Positions 33,307-41,305 of a stretch of 64,000 nucleotides of DNA are shown one piece after another. The position numbers were made by a program, and so were the translations under genes. The DNA is taken from assembly GCA_046297495.1 (NCBI GenBank), contig JBKBIP010000008.1:62001-126000 (forward strand). Reading direction: 5' to 3'. Source of the DNA: JBKBIP01 sp046297495. Lineage in GTDB: Bacteria > Planctomycetota > Planctomycetia > Gemmatales > Gemmataceae. A model generated the notes under the pieces. It was not told the origin of the DNA, searched no databases, and saw nothing but the letters and a program-made list of their open reading frames with translations. How positions within the stretch are numbered: the stretch's first letter is position 1; every line of letters starts with the position of its first letter.

Positions 33307-34527
33307 TCAGGTGGCTGTCCGCGCGTTCGCGGCGCATGCTGGTTCTTGCTCGCGCTCCAGGTGGTACATGGGATTCAGCTGCCGCAAATCGTTGACGGCT
33401 TGCACGACTTCCCCAATCACGTAATCGACTTCCTCTTCGGTGTTGAAGCGGCCCAAGCCAAAACGGATGCTGTTGTGGGCCAATTCCTCACTGAGACCGA
33501 TGGCCCGCAGTACATGGCTAGGCTCCGGGTTGGCGGTGGTGCAGGCCGAACCGGAGCTAACCGCCACGTTCCGAAGGCGCATCATTAGGGCTTCACCGTG
33601 GACAAAGGCAAAGCTGAGATTCAGGTTCCCGGGCAAGCGCTGGGTTGGATGGCCATTGAGGATCACTCCGTCTAGCCGTGCCATGATCCCCTGGCGCAAG
33701 CGCTCGCGCAGCCGGAGCAGCCGTTCGGCCTCTGCGGTCATTTCTTGTTGGCCCAGCTCGCAGGCCATGCCGAAAGCCACGATGTTGGGCACCGCCAACG
33801 TGCCGCTACGCAAGCCGCGCTCATGGCCGCCGCCGTCGAACAGTGGTTCCAGGCGCACGTGTGGTCCCCGACTCCGAACATACAAAGCACCGATCCCCTT
33901 GGGTCCATACATCTTGTGAGCGGTCAGGCTTAGCAGGTCGATGCCCAGTGCTTCCACGTCGAGCGACACTTTGCCGGCAGCTTGCACGGCGTCGGTGTGG
34001 AACAGCACGCCGCGTTCCTTGCACAAAGCGCCAATCTCTCGGATCGGCTGCAAGACGCCAATCTCATTATTGGCGGCCATCACGCTGACGAGAATGGTTT
34101 CCGCCGTCAGGGCTTCCGCCACCTGTGCAACGTCGATCAAGCCGAACCGATCCACCGGCAGGATGGTCACTTTCCAGCCGTCCCGTTCGAGGCGCTGGCA
34201 AGGGTCGAGGATCGCCTTGTGTTCGGTGGCCACCGTGACCAGGTGCCGTCCCTTATGGCCATACATGGCGGCGACCCCTTTCAGGGCCAAGTTGTTGCTC
34301 TCCGTGGCGCCGCTGGTGAAAACGATCTCGCGCGGACCACAACCCAGCAACGCCGCCACTTGCTCGCGGGCCGTCGTCACCGCTTCGGCGGCGCGTTGGC
34401 CGAACACATGGTTCCGGCTGGCGGCGTTGCCGTAATGCTCGCTGAAGAAGGGCAACATGGCCTCGACGACGCGCGGATCAACGCGCGTCGTGGCGTGATT
34501 ATCCATGTAAATCGGCAAACGCACCAT
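33307..34527 (-). CDS. iscS: Cysteine desulfurase (IscS/NifS class)
   Basis: A 406-residue PLP enzyme that takes sulfur from cysteine for Fe-S clusters and thio-modification. Visible features: MDNHATTRVDPRVVEAML, TSGATESNNLALKG, TVATEHKAILDPC, PLP lysine K205 in LTAHKMYGPKG, and catalytic cysteine C329 in SSGSACTTANPEPSH. The ATG at 34527 (MVRLPIYMDN) was chosen to match family length; an ATG six codons earlier is also possible. The downstream A-type carrier supports a role in Fe-S assembly. A 27-base perfect hairpin lies upstream in the divergent spacer. Confidence 0.93.
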   Translation of the reverse strand: MVRLPIYMDNHATTRVDPRVVEAMLPFFSEHYGNAASRNHVFGQRAAEAVTTAREQVAALLGCGPREIVFTSGATESNNLALKGVAAMYGHKGRHLVTVATEHKAILDPCQRLERDGWKVTILPVDRFGLIDVAQVAEALTAETILVSVMAANNEIGVLQPIREIGALCKERGVLFHTDAVQAAGKVSLDVEALGIDLLSLTAHKMYGPKGIGALYVRSRGPHVRLEPLFDGGGHERGLRSGTLAVPNIVAFGMACELGQQEMTAEAERLLRLRERLRQGIMARLDGVILNGHPTQRLPGNLNLSFAFVHGEALMMRLRNVAVSSGSACTTANPEPSHVLRAIGLSEELAHNSIRFGLGRFNTEEEVDYVIGEVVQAVNDLRQLNPMYHLEREQEPACAANARTAT

Positions 34528-34650
34528 GCTTGCTGATGTTCTCATCTCTTCAAGGCGGTTTCAGCGGTAGTGGTGGAGAGCGCGCGAACCAAGCCATCTC
34601 GGCGACTGATACTATTTTACCAGAAAAACGCCACGAGAGAAGTAGGGATT

Positions 34651-34677
34651 CGAGTGGTTGCTGTAGACAACCACTCG
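34651..34677. promoter_or_regulatory. Inverted repeat in divergent spacer (possible operator or hairpin)
   Basis: CGAGTGGTTG and CAACCACTCG are perfect complements around the 7-base spacer CTGTAGA. It lies 124 bases upstream of the cysteine desulfurase start and 149 bases upstream of the M20 hydrolase start. It could be a regulator site or RNA hairpin; it does not match an IscR site I know. Confidence 0.4.
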
Positions 34678-34825
34678 ACACAATCGGGCGAGAAATCGTC
34701 GTGGGCTTGACAGCCGGCGCCGTCCAGGGATGATAGGGGGAATTGGGTTTCTCGTTTCTCGACAGCGCTGGGGAACGAGATCCCTAGGGGTGATCCTACC
34801 TTCCAACCACTGTGAGAAACCGACC

Positions 34826-36277
34826 ATGCGCGTGCTTCCCTCCTTGATCGTCGTGTTGAATGTCTTGTTGCTGACCGCGACATCCGCTCCGGCGCAAAAG
34901 GCCAGGTTGTACGAATCCATCCAGAAAAATGCGGAGGAATCGTGGGGCATGGCGAAAAAGATTTGGGGTTGGGCCGAGCCGGGCTACCAGGAGAAACAGT
35001 CGGCCCGGTTGCTGTCGGAAACGTTGGAGAAAGCCGGTTTTCAAGTCGAACGGGGTGTGGCCGAGATTCCGACGGCGTTCATCGCGTCCATTGGCGAAGG
35101 CAAGCCGATCATCGGCATTCTCGGTGAGTTCGATGCGTTGCCGGGGTTGTCGCAAGACGCAGTCCCCTATCGCCAGCCCCGTCCCGGCAACGGCTACGGC
35201 CACGCTTGCGGCCATCATCTGTTCGGTGTCGCGTCGCTGTCGGCGTGTCTGGCGCTGGCCGAGCAATTCCAGGAGGGCAAGCTCAAGGGGACGCTGCGCT
35301 ACTACGGCTGTCCGGCGGAGGAAGGGGGAGCGGCCAAGGTGTTCATGGTCCGCGATGGTTTGTTCGACGATTGCGACACCGTGCTGCACTGGCATCCCGG
35401 CAGCACGAACGCGGCCGGCGACCGCAGTTGCCTGTCGCGCATCGCCGTCAAGTTCCGCTTTCATGGCATCAGCGCCCACGCCGCCGGTTCGCCGGAGAAG
35501 GGGCGGTCCGCGCTCGACGCGGTGGAGCTGACCAACCACGCGGCCCAGCTGTTGCGCGAGCACTGCCCCGATTTTACGCGCATCCATCATGTCATCACCC
35601 ACGGCGGCGGAGCACCGAACGTCGTTCCTGAATTCGCCGAGGTCTATTACTACATCCGCCATCCCCAGTCCGAGGTAGTGGCCCAACTTTATCCCCGCTT
35701 GCTGAAATGCGCCCAAGCCGGGGCGTTGGCCACCGAGACGAAATTGGAGGTCGTCTATCTCGGCGGCACGATGGAGATAGTACCCAACAGCACCTTGACC
35801 CAGGTAGTCCGAACCAACTTGAGTACCTTGAACGACTTGAACTATGACGAAGAGGAAACGAAGTTCGCCACCCGTCTGCAAAGTACCCTGATCAATCCGC
35901 CGCCATTGAGTGACATTCGGAAAGTATCCGACACTAGCGGCGCGGTCGGCATGGGTTCGACGGACGTGGGGGACATTACCTGGGTAGTGCCGACGACGGG
36001 ATTTTCGACGGCGTGCTGGATACCCGGGACGCCGGCGCATTCCTGGCAAGCGGTGGCATGTGGGGGCATGACCATCGGACGCCAAGGAATGGACCTGGCC
36101 GCCCGCACCTTGGCCGCCACTGCCTGGGACCTGTTTCAAGACCCCAAGATCATCACCGCCGCCCAAGCCGAGCACCAGGAACGCCTGGCCGGACGCAAGT
36201 ACAAGTCCCTGCTGGAACCCGGCCAGAAACCACCCCTCGACTACCGCGACCCGCCGCGGAAGACCACGGCGGAGTGA
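34826..36277 (+). CDS. Secreted M20 family amidohydrolase (AbgB-like)
   Basis: A 483-residue exported metallohydrolase. Signal peptide MRVLPSLIVVLNVLLLTATSAPAQ; catalytic segments GEFDALPGL, HACGHHLFGV, PAEEGGAAK, LHWHPGSTN and the late TPAHSWQAVACG carry the metal ligands and acid of the M20 peptidase fold. The nearest family type is aminobenzoyl-glutamate hydrolase subunit B, usually cytoplasmic, so export is notable. Start taken at ATG 34826 because the signal peptide begins there. It likely removes an amide-linked group from small molecules or peptides outside the cytoplasm. Single gene, convergent with the YTV gene. Confidence 0.85.
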   Translation: MRVLPSLIVVLNVLLLTATSAPAQKARLYESIQKNAEESWGMAKKIWGWAEPGYQEKQSARLLSETLEKAGFQVERGVAEIPTAFIASIGEGKPIIGILGEFDALPGLSQDAVPYRQPRPGNGYGHACGHHLFGVASLSACLALAEQFQEGKLKGTLRYYGCPAEEGGAAKVFMVRDGLFDDCDTVLHWHPGSTNAAGDRSCLSRIAVKFRFHGISAHAAGSPEKGRSALDAVELTNHAAQLLREHCPDFTRIHHVITHGGGAPNVVPEFAEVYYYIRHPQSEVVAQLYPRLLKCAQAGALATETKLEVVYLGGTMEIVPNSTLTQVVRTNLSTLNDLNYDEEETKFATRLQSTLINPPPLSDIRKVSDTSGAVGMGSTDVGDITWVVPTTGFSTACWIPGTPAHSWQAVACGGMTIGRQGMDLAARTLAATAWDLFQDPKIITAAQAEHQERLAGRKYKSLLEPGQKPPLDYRDPPRKTTAE

Positions 36278-36437
36278 TGCGGATCAGGGAGAAATGATTG
36301 CTTCGGCCACGGCGGCAGAGCCATGTTGGTTAGTACGCCTACCGCCTGCCGCCGCGTAGAGTCAGTCCGCTGAACTCCGGAGGGGGTGCTAGAGTTCATC
36401 GCCAAGGGCGTTAGTCCCAGACTGCCCCAAAACAAGA

Positions 36438-36466
36438 ACGGGAGGCCCTGGGCAGGAGCCTCCCGT
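36438..36466 (-). terminator. Rho-independent terminator of the YTV gene
   Basis: ACGGGAGGC and GCCTCCCGT form a 9-bp stem; on the minus strand the hairpin is followed by TTCTTGTTTT. It begins 63 bases after the YTV stop. Confidence 0.75.
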
Positions 36467-36528
36467 CTGTTCAGAGTCGGTTTCAAAGGCCAGCGAGGAG
36501 GTTCTCGCTTGCCGGTTCGTTACCGGGC

Positions 36529-38523
36529 TTACTTGCCACAGCCAGCGTCATCACAGCAGGTCGGCTGGCAGCAGAAGCGATTCACGCATACCTTCTTCCA
36601 CACGTGGCGGCAGGTCCACACGGGAACCTTGACCCACTTCTCTTCGCAGCAGTTGCAGCCACACGCCATCGGGGCTTTGCGGCAGCAGGTCGGCTGGCAG
36701 CAGGGCTGGCAGCAGGTACAGCAGCAGCTCGGCGCGCAGCAGGTGCAGCAGCAATTCGGCTTGCGGAAGCACTTGGGCTGGCAGCAGCACTTGGGCTGGC
36801 AGCAGGGCTGGCAGCAGGGCTGGCAGCAGGGCTGGCAGCAGCACTTGGGCTGGCAGCAGGGGGCGCACTCCTTGACGCACACCGGCACCTTCCGGCAGCG
36901 CTTCACGCAGACCGTGTAAGGCACGCACACCGGCACTTTCTTGCAGACCGTGCAGGGAACGTATTCCGTGACGGTGTAAGGCACCTTGCAGACCACCGTG
37001 TACGGCACCTGCTTGCAAACCTGATAGGGGACTTGCTTGCAGATCACCTGCTTTTGCATGGTGCAGACGGTGTAGGGGACCTTCTTGGTGCAAACTTGCT
37101 TGACCATATGGCAGGTGGTCACCGGGACGACCTTCTTGACCGTCGTCGGCACCATCTTGCAGACGGTGTAGGGGACCTTCTTCACGCAAGTTTGCTTCTG
37201 CGTGTGCCAAACAGTGTAAGGAACTTTCTTGACACAGGTTTGCTTGACCATGCGGCAAGTGGTGTAGCAGACGTCCTTGTAGCACGGTTCACACACGGTC
37301 TTGACCACCGTGTACGGCACCATCTTCTTGCACACTTGCGTCTGCATCTTGCAGACGGTGTAGGGGACCTTCTTCACGCAGGTCTGCGGCACCATCTTGC
37401 AGGTGGTCACCGGCACCTTCTTGCAAACGGTGTAGGGGACCTTCTTGCAAACGGTGTAGGGGACCTTGACGCAAACGCATTCCTTGACCCACTTGGTGCA
37501 GGGAACCTGTTGGCAGACCACTTCGCACTTGCGGACCTTACGGCAGCAGATGCGATCCGGTTCCTTGCAGCAGCTGGCTTGCCAGCAACCGGGGGAGCAA
37601 CGGCATTTGCAGGTGCAGGGGTCGAAGCAGCAGTTGTCACAGCTCTTGTTCCACACGGTCCGGCAGCGGCCCGGAACGCAGTACTGTTCCGTGACCCAGC
37701 GGTAGCACTTCTTCTGCACCGTTTGGCAGGTGGTGACCGGCTTCCACACCGTCTTCACGCAATCGCGGTAGCAGGTCTGGTGAACCGTCTTGTAGCAGGT
37801 GCAGCACACGTCCTTGTAGCAGGTCTGGTAAACCGGCTTGCAGGTTGTGCAGCACACGTCCTTGTAGCAGGTCTGGTAAACTGGTTTGCAGACGGTGTAG
37901 CAGCATTCCTTGTAGCACGTCTGGCACACCTTCTTCGGCACCATGACACAGACTTTCTTGGTGTGCGTTTGGTAAACCGGCTTGCAGACAGTGTAGCAGA
38001 CGTCCTTGTAGCAGGTCTGCGGCACGCGCTTGCAGACAGTGTAGCAGACGTCCTTGTAGCAGGTCTGGTAAACCGGCTTGCACACCGTCTGACAGACCTC
38101 TTTGTACTGGGTCTGGTAAACCGGCTTGCAGACGGTGTAGCAGACGTCCTTGTAGCAGGTCTGGTAGCAGGGTTTGCACACCGTCTGCTGGACCGTCTTG
38201 TAGCAGGTCTGGTAGCAGGGTTTGTAGCAGGTCTTGCACACGTCCTTGTAGCAGGTCTTGCACACCGGTTTCATGACGGTTTCTTGAACCGTCTTGTAAC
38301 AGGTTTGCCAACGTTTTTCGAGGACCGTGTCATGAACCAGTTTGTAACAGGTTCGGCATTGCTGCTGGCAAGATGTATAGCAGCACTGGGCGTCGCAGCA
38401 GGGTTGCGGACAGCAATTATATTGACAGGCCCCGCAGTGCGACGCGGCCTGAGCATGCGCGGCACCCAGCAGGCCAAGCAGCGCGGCCAGCAACGGTGCT
38501 CCCAAGCGAAACTTCATTGTCAT
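36529..38523 (-). CDS. Giant cysteine-rich YTV-repeat surface protein
   Basis: A 664-residue exported protein. A signal peptide (MKFRLGAPLLAALLGLLGAAHA) leads into dense repeats such as VCKPVYQTCYKDVCYT, then VPYTVCKKVPYTVCK-type units, and a C-terminal CCQPCCQPKCC block. VPYTV units define the planctomycete YTV extracellular domain, known from cell-wall proteins of Rhodopirellula and relatives. Cysteine content is roughly one residue in six, so extensive disulfide cross-linking is expected. The opposite strand has a 649-codon open frame, a shadow of the repeated codons. It ends with a good terminator. Probably a structural cell-envelope protein. Confidence 0.9.
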   Translation of the reverse strand: MTMKFRLGAPLLAALLGLLGAAHAQAASHCGACQYNCCPQPCCDAQCCYTSCQQQCRTCYKLVHDTVLEKRWQTCYKTVQETVMKPVCKTCYKDVCKTCYKPCYQTCYKTVQQTVCKPCYQTCYKDVCYTVCKPVYQTQYKEVCQTVCKPVYQTCYKDVCYTVCKRVPQTCYKDVCYTVCKPVYQTHTKKVCVMVPKKVCQTCYKECCYTVCKPVYQTCYKDVCCTTCKPVYQTCYKDVCCTCYKTVHQTCYRDCVKTVWKPVTTCQTVQKKCYRWVTEQYCVPGRCRTVWNKSCDNCCFDPCTCKCRCSPGCWQASCCKEPDRICCRKVRKCEVVCQQVPCTKWVKECVCVKVPYTVCKKVPYTVCKKVPVTTCKMVPQTCVKKVPYTVCKMQTQVCKKMVPYTVVKTVCEPCYKDVCYTTCRMVKQTCVKKVPYTVWHTQKQTCVKKVPYTVCKMVPTTVKKVVPVTTCHMVKQVCTKKVPYTVCTMQKQVICKQVPYQVCKQVPYTVVCKVPYTVTEYVPCTVCKKVPVCVPYTVCVKRCRKVPVCVKECAPCCQPKCCCQPCCQPCCQPCCQPKCCCQPKCFRKPNCCCTCCAPSCCCTCCQPCCQPTCCRKAPMACGCNCCEEKWVKVPVWTCRHVWKKVCVNRFCCQPTCCDDAGCGK

Positions 38524-38916
38524 GCCTCCTCATTGGCCTACGGGCCAGGTTAAATCGTCCTTCCAAACTCGGGTCCGGTTGATGCGTGACCCCCATCTTC
38601 TATCGGTTTGGTCATCTTCCGTGCTTGACCCAAATCCCCCCAACTCAGAGGGCGTGCTTCCTTGACTGAAGGTCGTGAAACGCTCTGAACCCTAACATTG
38701 TGGTTATCGGCTGTCTTACCATGCCGGATTACCGCCGCTGAGCTTAACTCTCCTTGCCGGGTTCTCAGCTTTGCGGAGGAGTCCGAACGTGCGGGGAGTG
38801 CCGTTTAGGAAAGGGGCTGATTGAGATGCGGCGCCGCTTGGCGTGCAGTGGCCGTCCAGCCCGCCATCAGCAGAGAGACAGGGAAAGATAGGAAGGATGA
38901 AACTGCCGCGCGCGGA
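38524..38916. other. Intergenic region, no gene seen
   Basis: About 390 bases between the YTV gene and the exported methyltransferase-like gene, both on the minus strand. It should include the YTV promoter; I could not identify convincing -35/-10 elements or a stable RNA. Confidence 0.4.
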
Positions 38917-39654
38917 TCAATCAGCTTTCTTGTGAAAGAGGATGACATGTTGCCAGGGGAGATCGGCCAGCGTTTTGTCCCAGACTAATTCGGGGTGGGG
39001 CCGCATTTCCTTGAGCACTTGGCGTTCACTCATCTTGTGGACGCGCTTGATGGGAACCTCAGTATCCTCCAGACGAAACTCCACGAATACCAGCCGGCCA
39101 TTCGCTTTCAGAGCCGGGATCATGGCTCGGATCATTTCGTAAGGATGGGAAAATTCGTGATACACATCGACCATGAGGATGAGGTCGAGGGCGTTGGCCG
39201 GCAGCTTCGGATCGGTCGGCGTGCCCAGGATAGGTATGATGTTGTCGTAATTCCCCGCTTCCGCCTTGCGGCGCAGCAGGGCGAGCATCTCCTTCTGCAC
39301 ATCGACGCCATACACCTTGCCCCGCGGACCGACAATCTGGGCCAGGCGCAAGGTGTGGTAGCCGCTGCCGCTGCCGATGTCGGCCACGACGGCGCCCGGG
39401 GGAATCTTTAACAATTCGAGCAATTTCGAGGGTTGTTCTTCCCGCTCCCGTTCCGGTCGATCCAGCCAGCCCGCCGCCTGATGCCCCATGACCAAGGCGA
39501 TCTCCCGACCCATGTAAAACTTGCCAGTGCCATGGGGATCGTGATCGGCGCGATACTCGTAGCGCGGTTTGGCCGTGTCCGAGGTTGGCTCGGCGGCAAG
39601 GAGGATGGAGAGCGCCAGAAACGGGAGCAGGAATGTGGGGATGATGAGACGCAT
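38917..39654 (-). CDS. Exported class I methyltransferase-like protein
   Basis: A 245-residue protein. Residues 1-22 (MRLIIPTFLLPFLALSILLAA) are a clear signal peptide; the remainder is a Rossmann methyltransferase with VVADIGSGSGYHTLRLA (motif I), VYGVDVQKEMLALL (motif II), LILMVDVYHEFSHP (motif IV) and LVFVEFRLED. SAM is normally cytoplasmic, so an exported enzyme is odd; either it is cleaved and works in an unusual compartment (planctomycetes have enlarged periplasm), or the first helix is an anchor facing the cytoplasm. The substrate cannot be predicted. Single gene. Confidence 0.8.
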   Translation of the reverse strand: MRLIIPTFLLPFLALSILLAAEPTSDTAKPRYEYRADHDPHGTGKFYMGREIALVMGHQAAGWLDRPEREREEQPSKLLELLKIPPGAVVADIGSGSGYHTLRLAQIVGPRGKVYGVDVQKEMLALLRRKAEAGNYDNIIPILGTPTDPKLPANALDLILMVDVYHEFSHPYEMIRAMIPALKANGRLVFVEFRLEDTEVPIKRVHKMSERQVLKEMRPHPELVWDKTLADLPWQHVILFHKKAD

Positions 39655-39910
39655 GGGATGACTCCACGTTCAGTCCAGGCTATTAGAGCGGTAAAGACAT
39701 ATTGTAGCAGTACGTCTTCCCGATGGGGATAGTGCGGTCCGCGATGGGCGCGGGGGGATGGGCGGCCCGCGTAGGCCGATGATTCTCAAGAAATGACGAG
39801 AAGTGGATGCTGTAAAGATACCGCCATGAAAATGTGGCACCCCGCCGCGGAATTTGCTACTCTCAGACCGCCTGCCTTGAATAATCTACCTGGTTTCATG
39901 AAGGGGAGTA

Positions 39911-41176
39911 ATGATGATGACCAAACAATGGGGACAGCCGCTTGTCTGTTGTCGAGGCAACGTGGCGTGGGGGTGGATCGTGGTCGGGATGCTGGCGGCG
40001 GCCGCGCCGGCCGCGGCCCAAGAGGGGCTGATAGGCCGGGTCAATCTGCTGTCGAGCGCCGGTGTCGAGGCAGTCAAGGGGGAGTGGCGCTTGCATGAAG
40101 TGACCACCGGCACCGGCCCCAAGAAGAACGAGATCGAGCCGAAAGCGCATGGAACCTTTGATGATTCATCCTGGGAAGTGCTGAAGCCGGAAACGCTGGG
40201 GCAGGGGCGCGGTCCTGGCAAGTACAGCTGGGCCTGGTATCGTATCCGTGTCACGATTCCCAACGAAGTCGCTGGCAAGCCATTCGAGGGGGGGCCGGTC
40301 TGGTTCTTCACTACCGTCGATGATTACGGTGAGGTCTGGGTGGATGGCGCCATCGACTTGGCCTTCAGTCGCAGCGGCCGCGGCGCCGTCAGCGGCTTCA
40401 ACAGCAAGAACCGCGTCCGCCTGCAAAAGAGCGAAGTCAAGGAGCAGGACGGCAAGAAGGTCACGATCCGCCACGACGCCAAGCCGGGAGACGTGTTCCA
40501 AATCGCCGTGCTGGCCATCAACTCGCCGCTCGGCAATCCACCGGGAAACAAATACTTCCTGCGCGCAACTGGCCTGGAGTTCTTCAGCCCGGACGCGCCC
40601 GACGGCGGCGCCGACCAGCCCGCCGTCGCCGGTCCTCCCGAAGGGGCGGAAGTGGCCAAGATCAATCTGCTGAGCAAGGACGGGGTGGAGCTGGTCCACG
40701 GCCAATGGCGTTTGCACCCGGTCAGCGTCCACACTGGCCCGGACCAGAACGAGATCGAGCCGAAGGCACACGGCAAATTCGATGACAGCAAATGGGATGT
40801 GGTCGAGGACCCGGCCCTGCTGCTCAAGCCGTTCGGCCCTGGCCGGTTCAGCATGTATTGGTGCCGGATTAACGTCACCATCCCGGAGAAGGTCGGCGAT
40901 GTCGATGTCAGCGGCACCGAGGCCTGGTTCCGCACCACCGTCGATGATTATGGCGAGATTTGGGTGGATGGCCGGATCGACTCCGCGTTTGGCCGCAGCG
41001 GCCGCGGCGCCATCTCCGGCTTCAACACGCGCAACGAAGTGCTGCTGACCAAGAGCGCCAAGCCCGGCGAGAAGATTCAAATTGCCGTGCTGGCCATCAA
41101 TTCCCCCTTCGGCAATCCGCCGGGGAACATGATCTTCTTCCGCAATCCAACCGAGATTCGCTTCTTGAGGAAGTGA
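39911..41176 (+). CDS. Secreted protein of two tandem jelly-roll-like domains
   Basis: A 421-residue exported protein (signal up to AAAAPAAAQ). Two halves of about 180 residues are clearly homologous: each has KINLLS or RVNLLS, EWRLH/QWRLH, NEIEPKAHG, WYRIRVTIP/WCRINVTIP, TTVDDYGEVWVDG/TTVDDYGEIWVDG, SRSGRGAVSGFN/GRSGRGAISGFN and IAVLAINSPLGNPPGN. The VDDYGEVWVDG and W-YR-V motifs recall the galactose-binding-like sheet at the start of GH2 enzymes, but no catalytic domain follows. It may bind carbohydrate on the cell surface. AGGGGAG lies upstream of three consecutive ATGs. Confidence 0.8.
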   Translation: MMMTKQWGQPLVCCRGNVAWGWIVVGMLAAAAPAAAQEGLIGRVNLLSSAGVEAVKGEWRLHEVTTGTGPKKNEIEPKAHGTFDDSSWEVLKPETLGQGRGPGKYSWAWYRIRVTIPNEVAGKPFEGGPVWFFTTVDDYGEVWVDGAIDLAFSRSGRGAVSGFNSKNRVRLQKSEVKEQDGKKVTIRHDAKPGDVFQIAVLAINSPLGNPPGNKYFLRATGLEFFSPDAPDGGADQPAVAGPPEGAEVAKINLLSKDGVELVHGQWRLHPVSVHTGPDQNEIEPKAHGKFDDSKWDVVEDPALLLKPFGPGRFSMYWCRINVTIPEKVGDVDVSGTEAWFRTTVDDYGEIWVDGRIDSAFGRSGRGAISGFNTRNEVLLTKSAKPGEKIQIAVLAINSPFGNPPGNMIFFRNPTEIRFLRK

Positions 41177-41207
41177 GTGGCACGAGTTCAGAGCTTTCCG
41201 ATAACAG

Positions 41208-41244
41208 GCCAGCGGGGGGAGGGCCCTTTTAGCCCCCCCGCTGG
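41208..41244 (+). terminator. Family D hairpin after the two-domain secreted gene
   Basis: GCCAGCGGGGGG (41208-41219) pairs with CCCCCCGCTGGC (41233-41244). A second GC-rich palindrome, GGGGGCC/GGCCCCC, follows at about 41256-41275. They lie between converging genes and probably stop transcription from both sides. Confidence 0.65.
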
Positions 41245-41305
41245 CTCGTGGCAACCGGGGGCCTGACGGCCCCCGCTCGTCAACGACTGGTTGCAAGGGG
41301 AGTCA

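Noticed and set aside
34796..36175. A 459-codon minus-strand frame across the M20 gene
   Set aside because: It is a shadow of a high-GC gene; composition is Gly/Gln/Arg-rich and nothing is conserved, whereas the plus strand shows all M20 motifs.
36800..38300. Periodic repeats that resemble an array
   Set aside because: The periodicity comes from codons of the YTV protein; units differ in length and stay in frame.
36604..38553. A 649-codon open frame on the plus strand across the YTV gene
   Set aside because: It is antisense to the repetitive YTV gene; the repeat codons read as another low-complexity sequence without signal or conserved motif. The minus strand has the signal peptide, YTV units and terminator.
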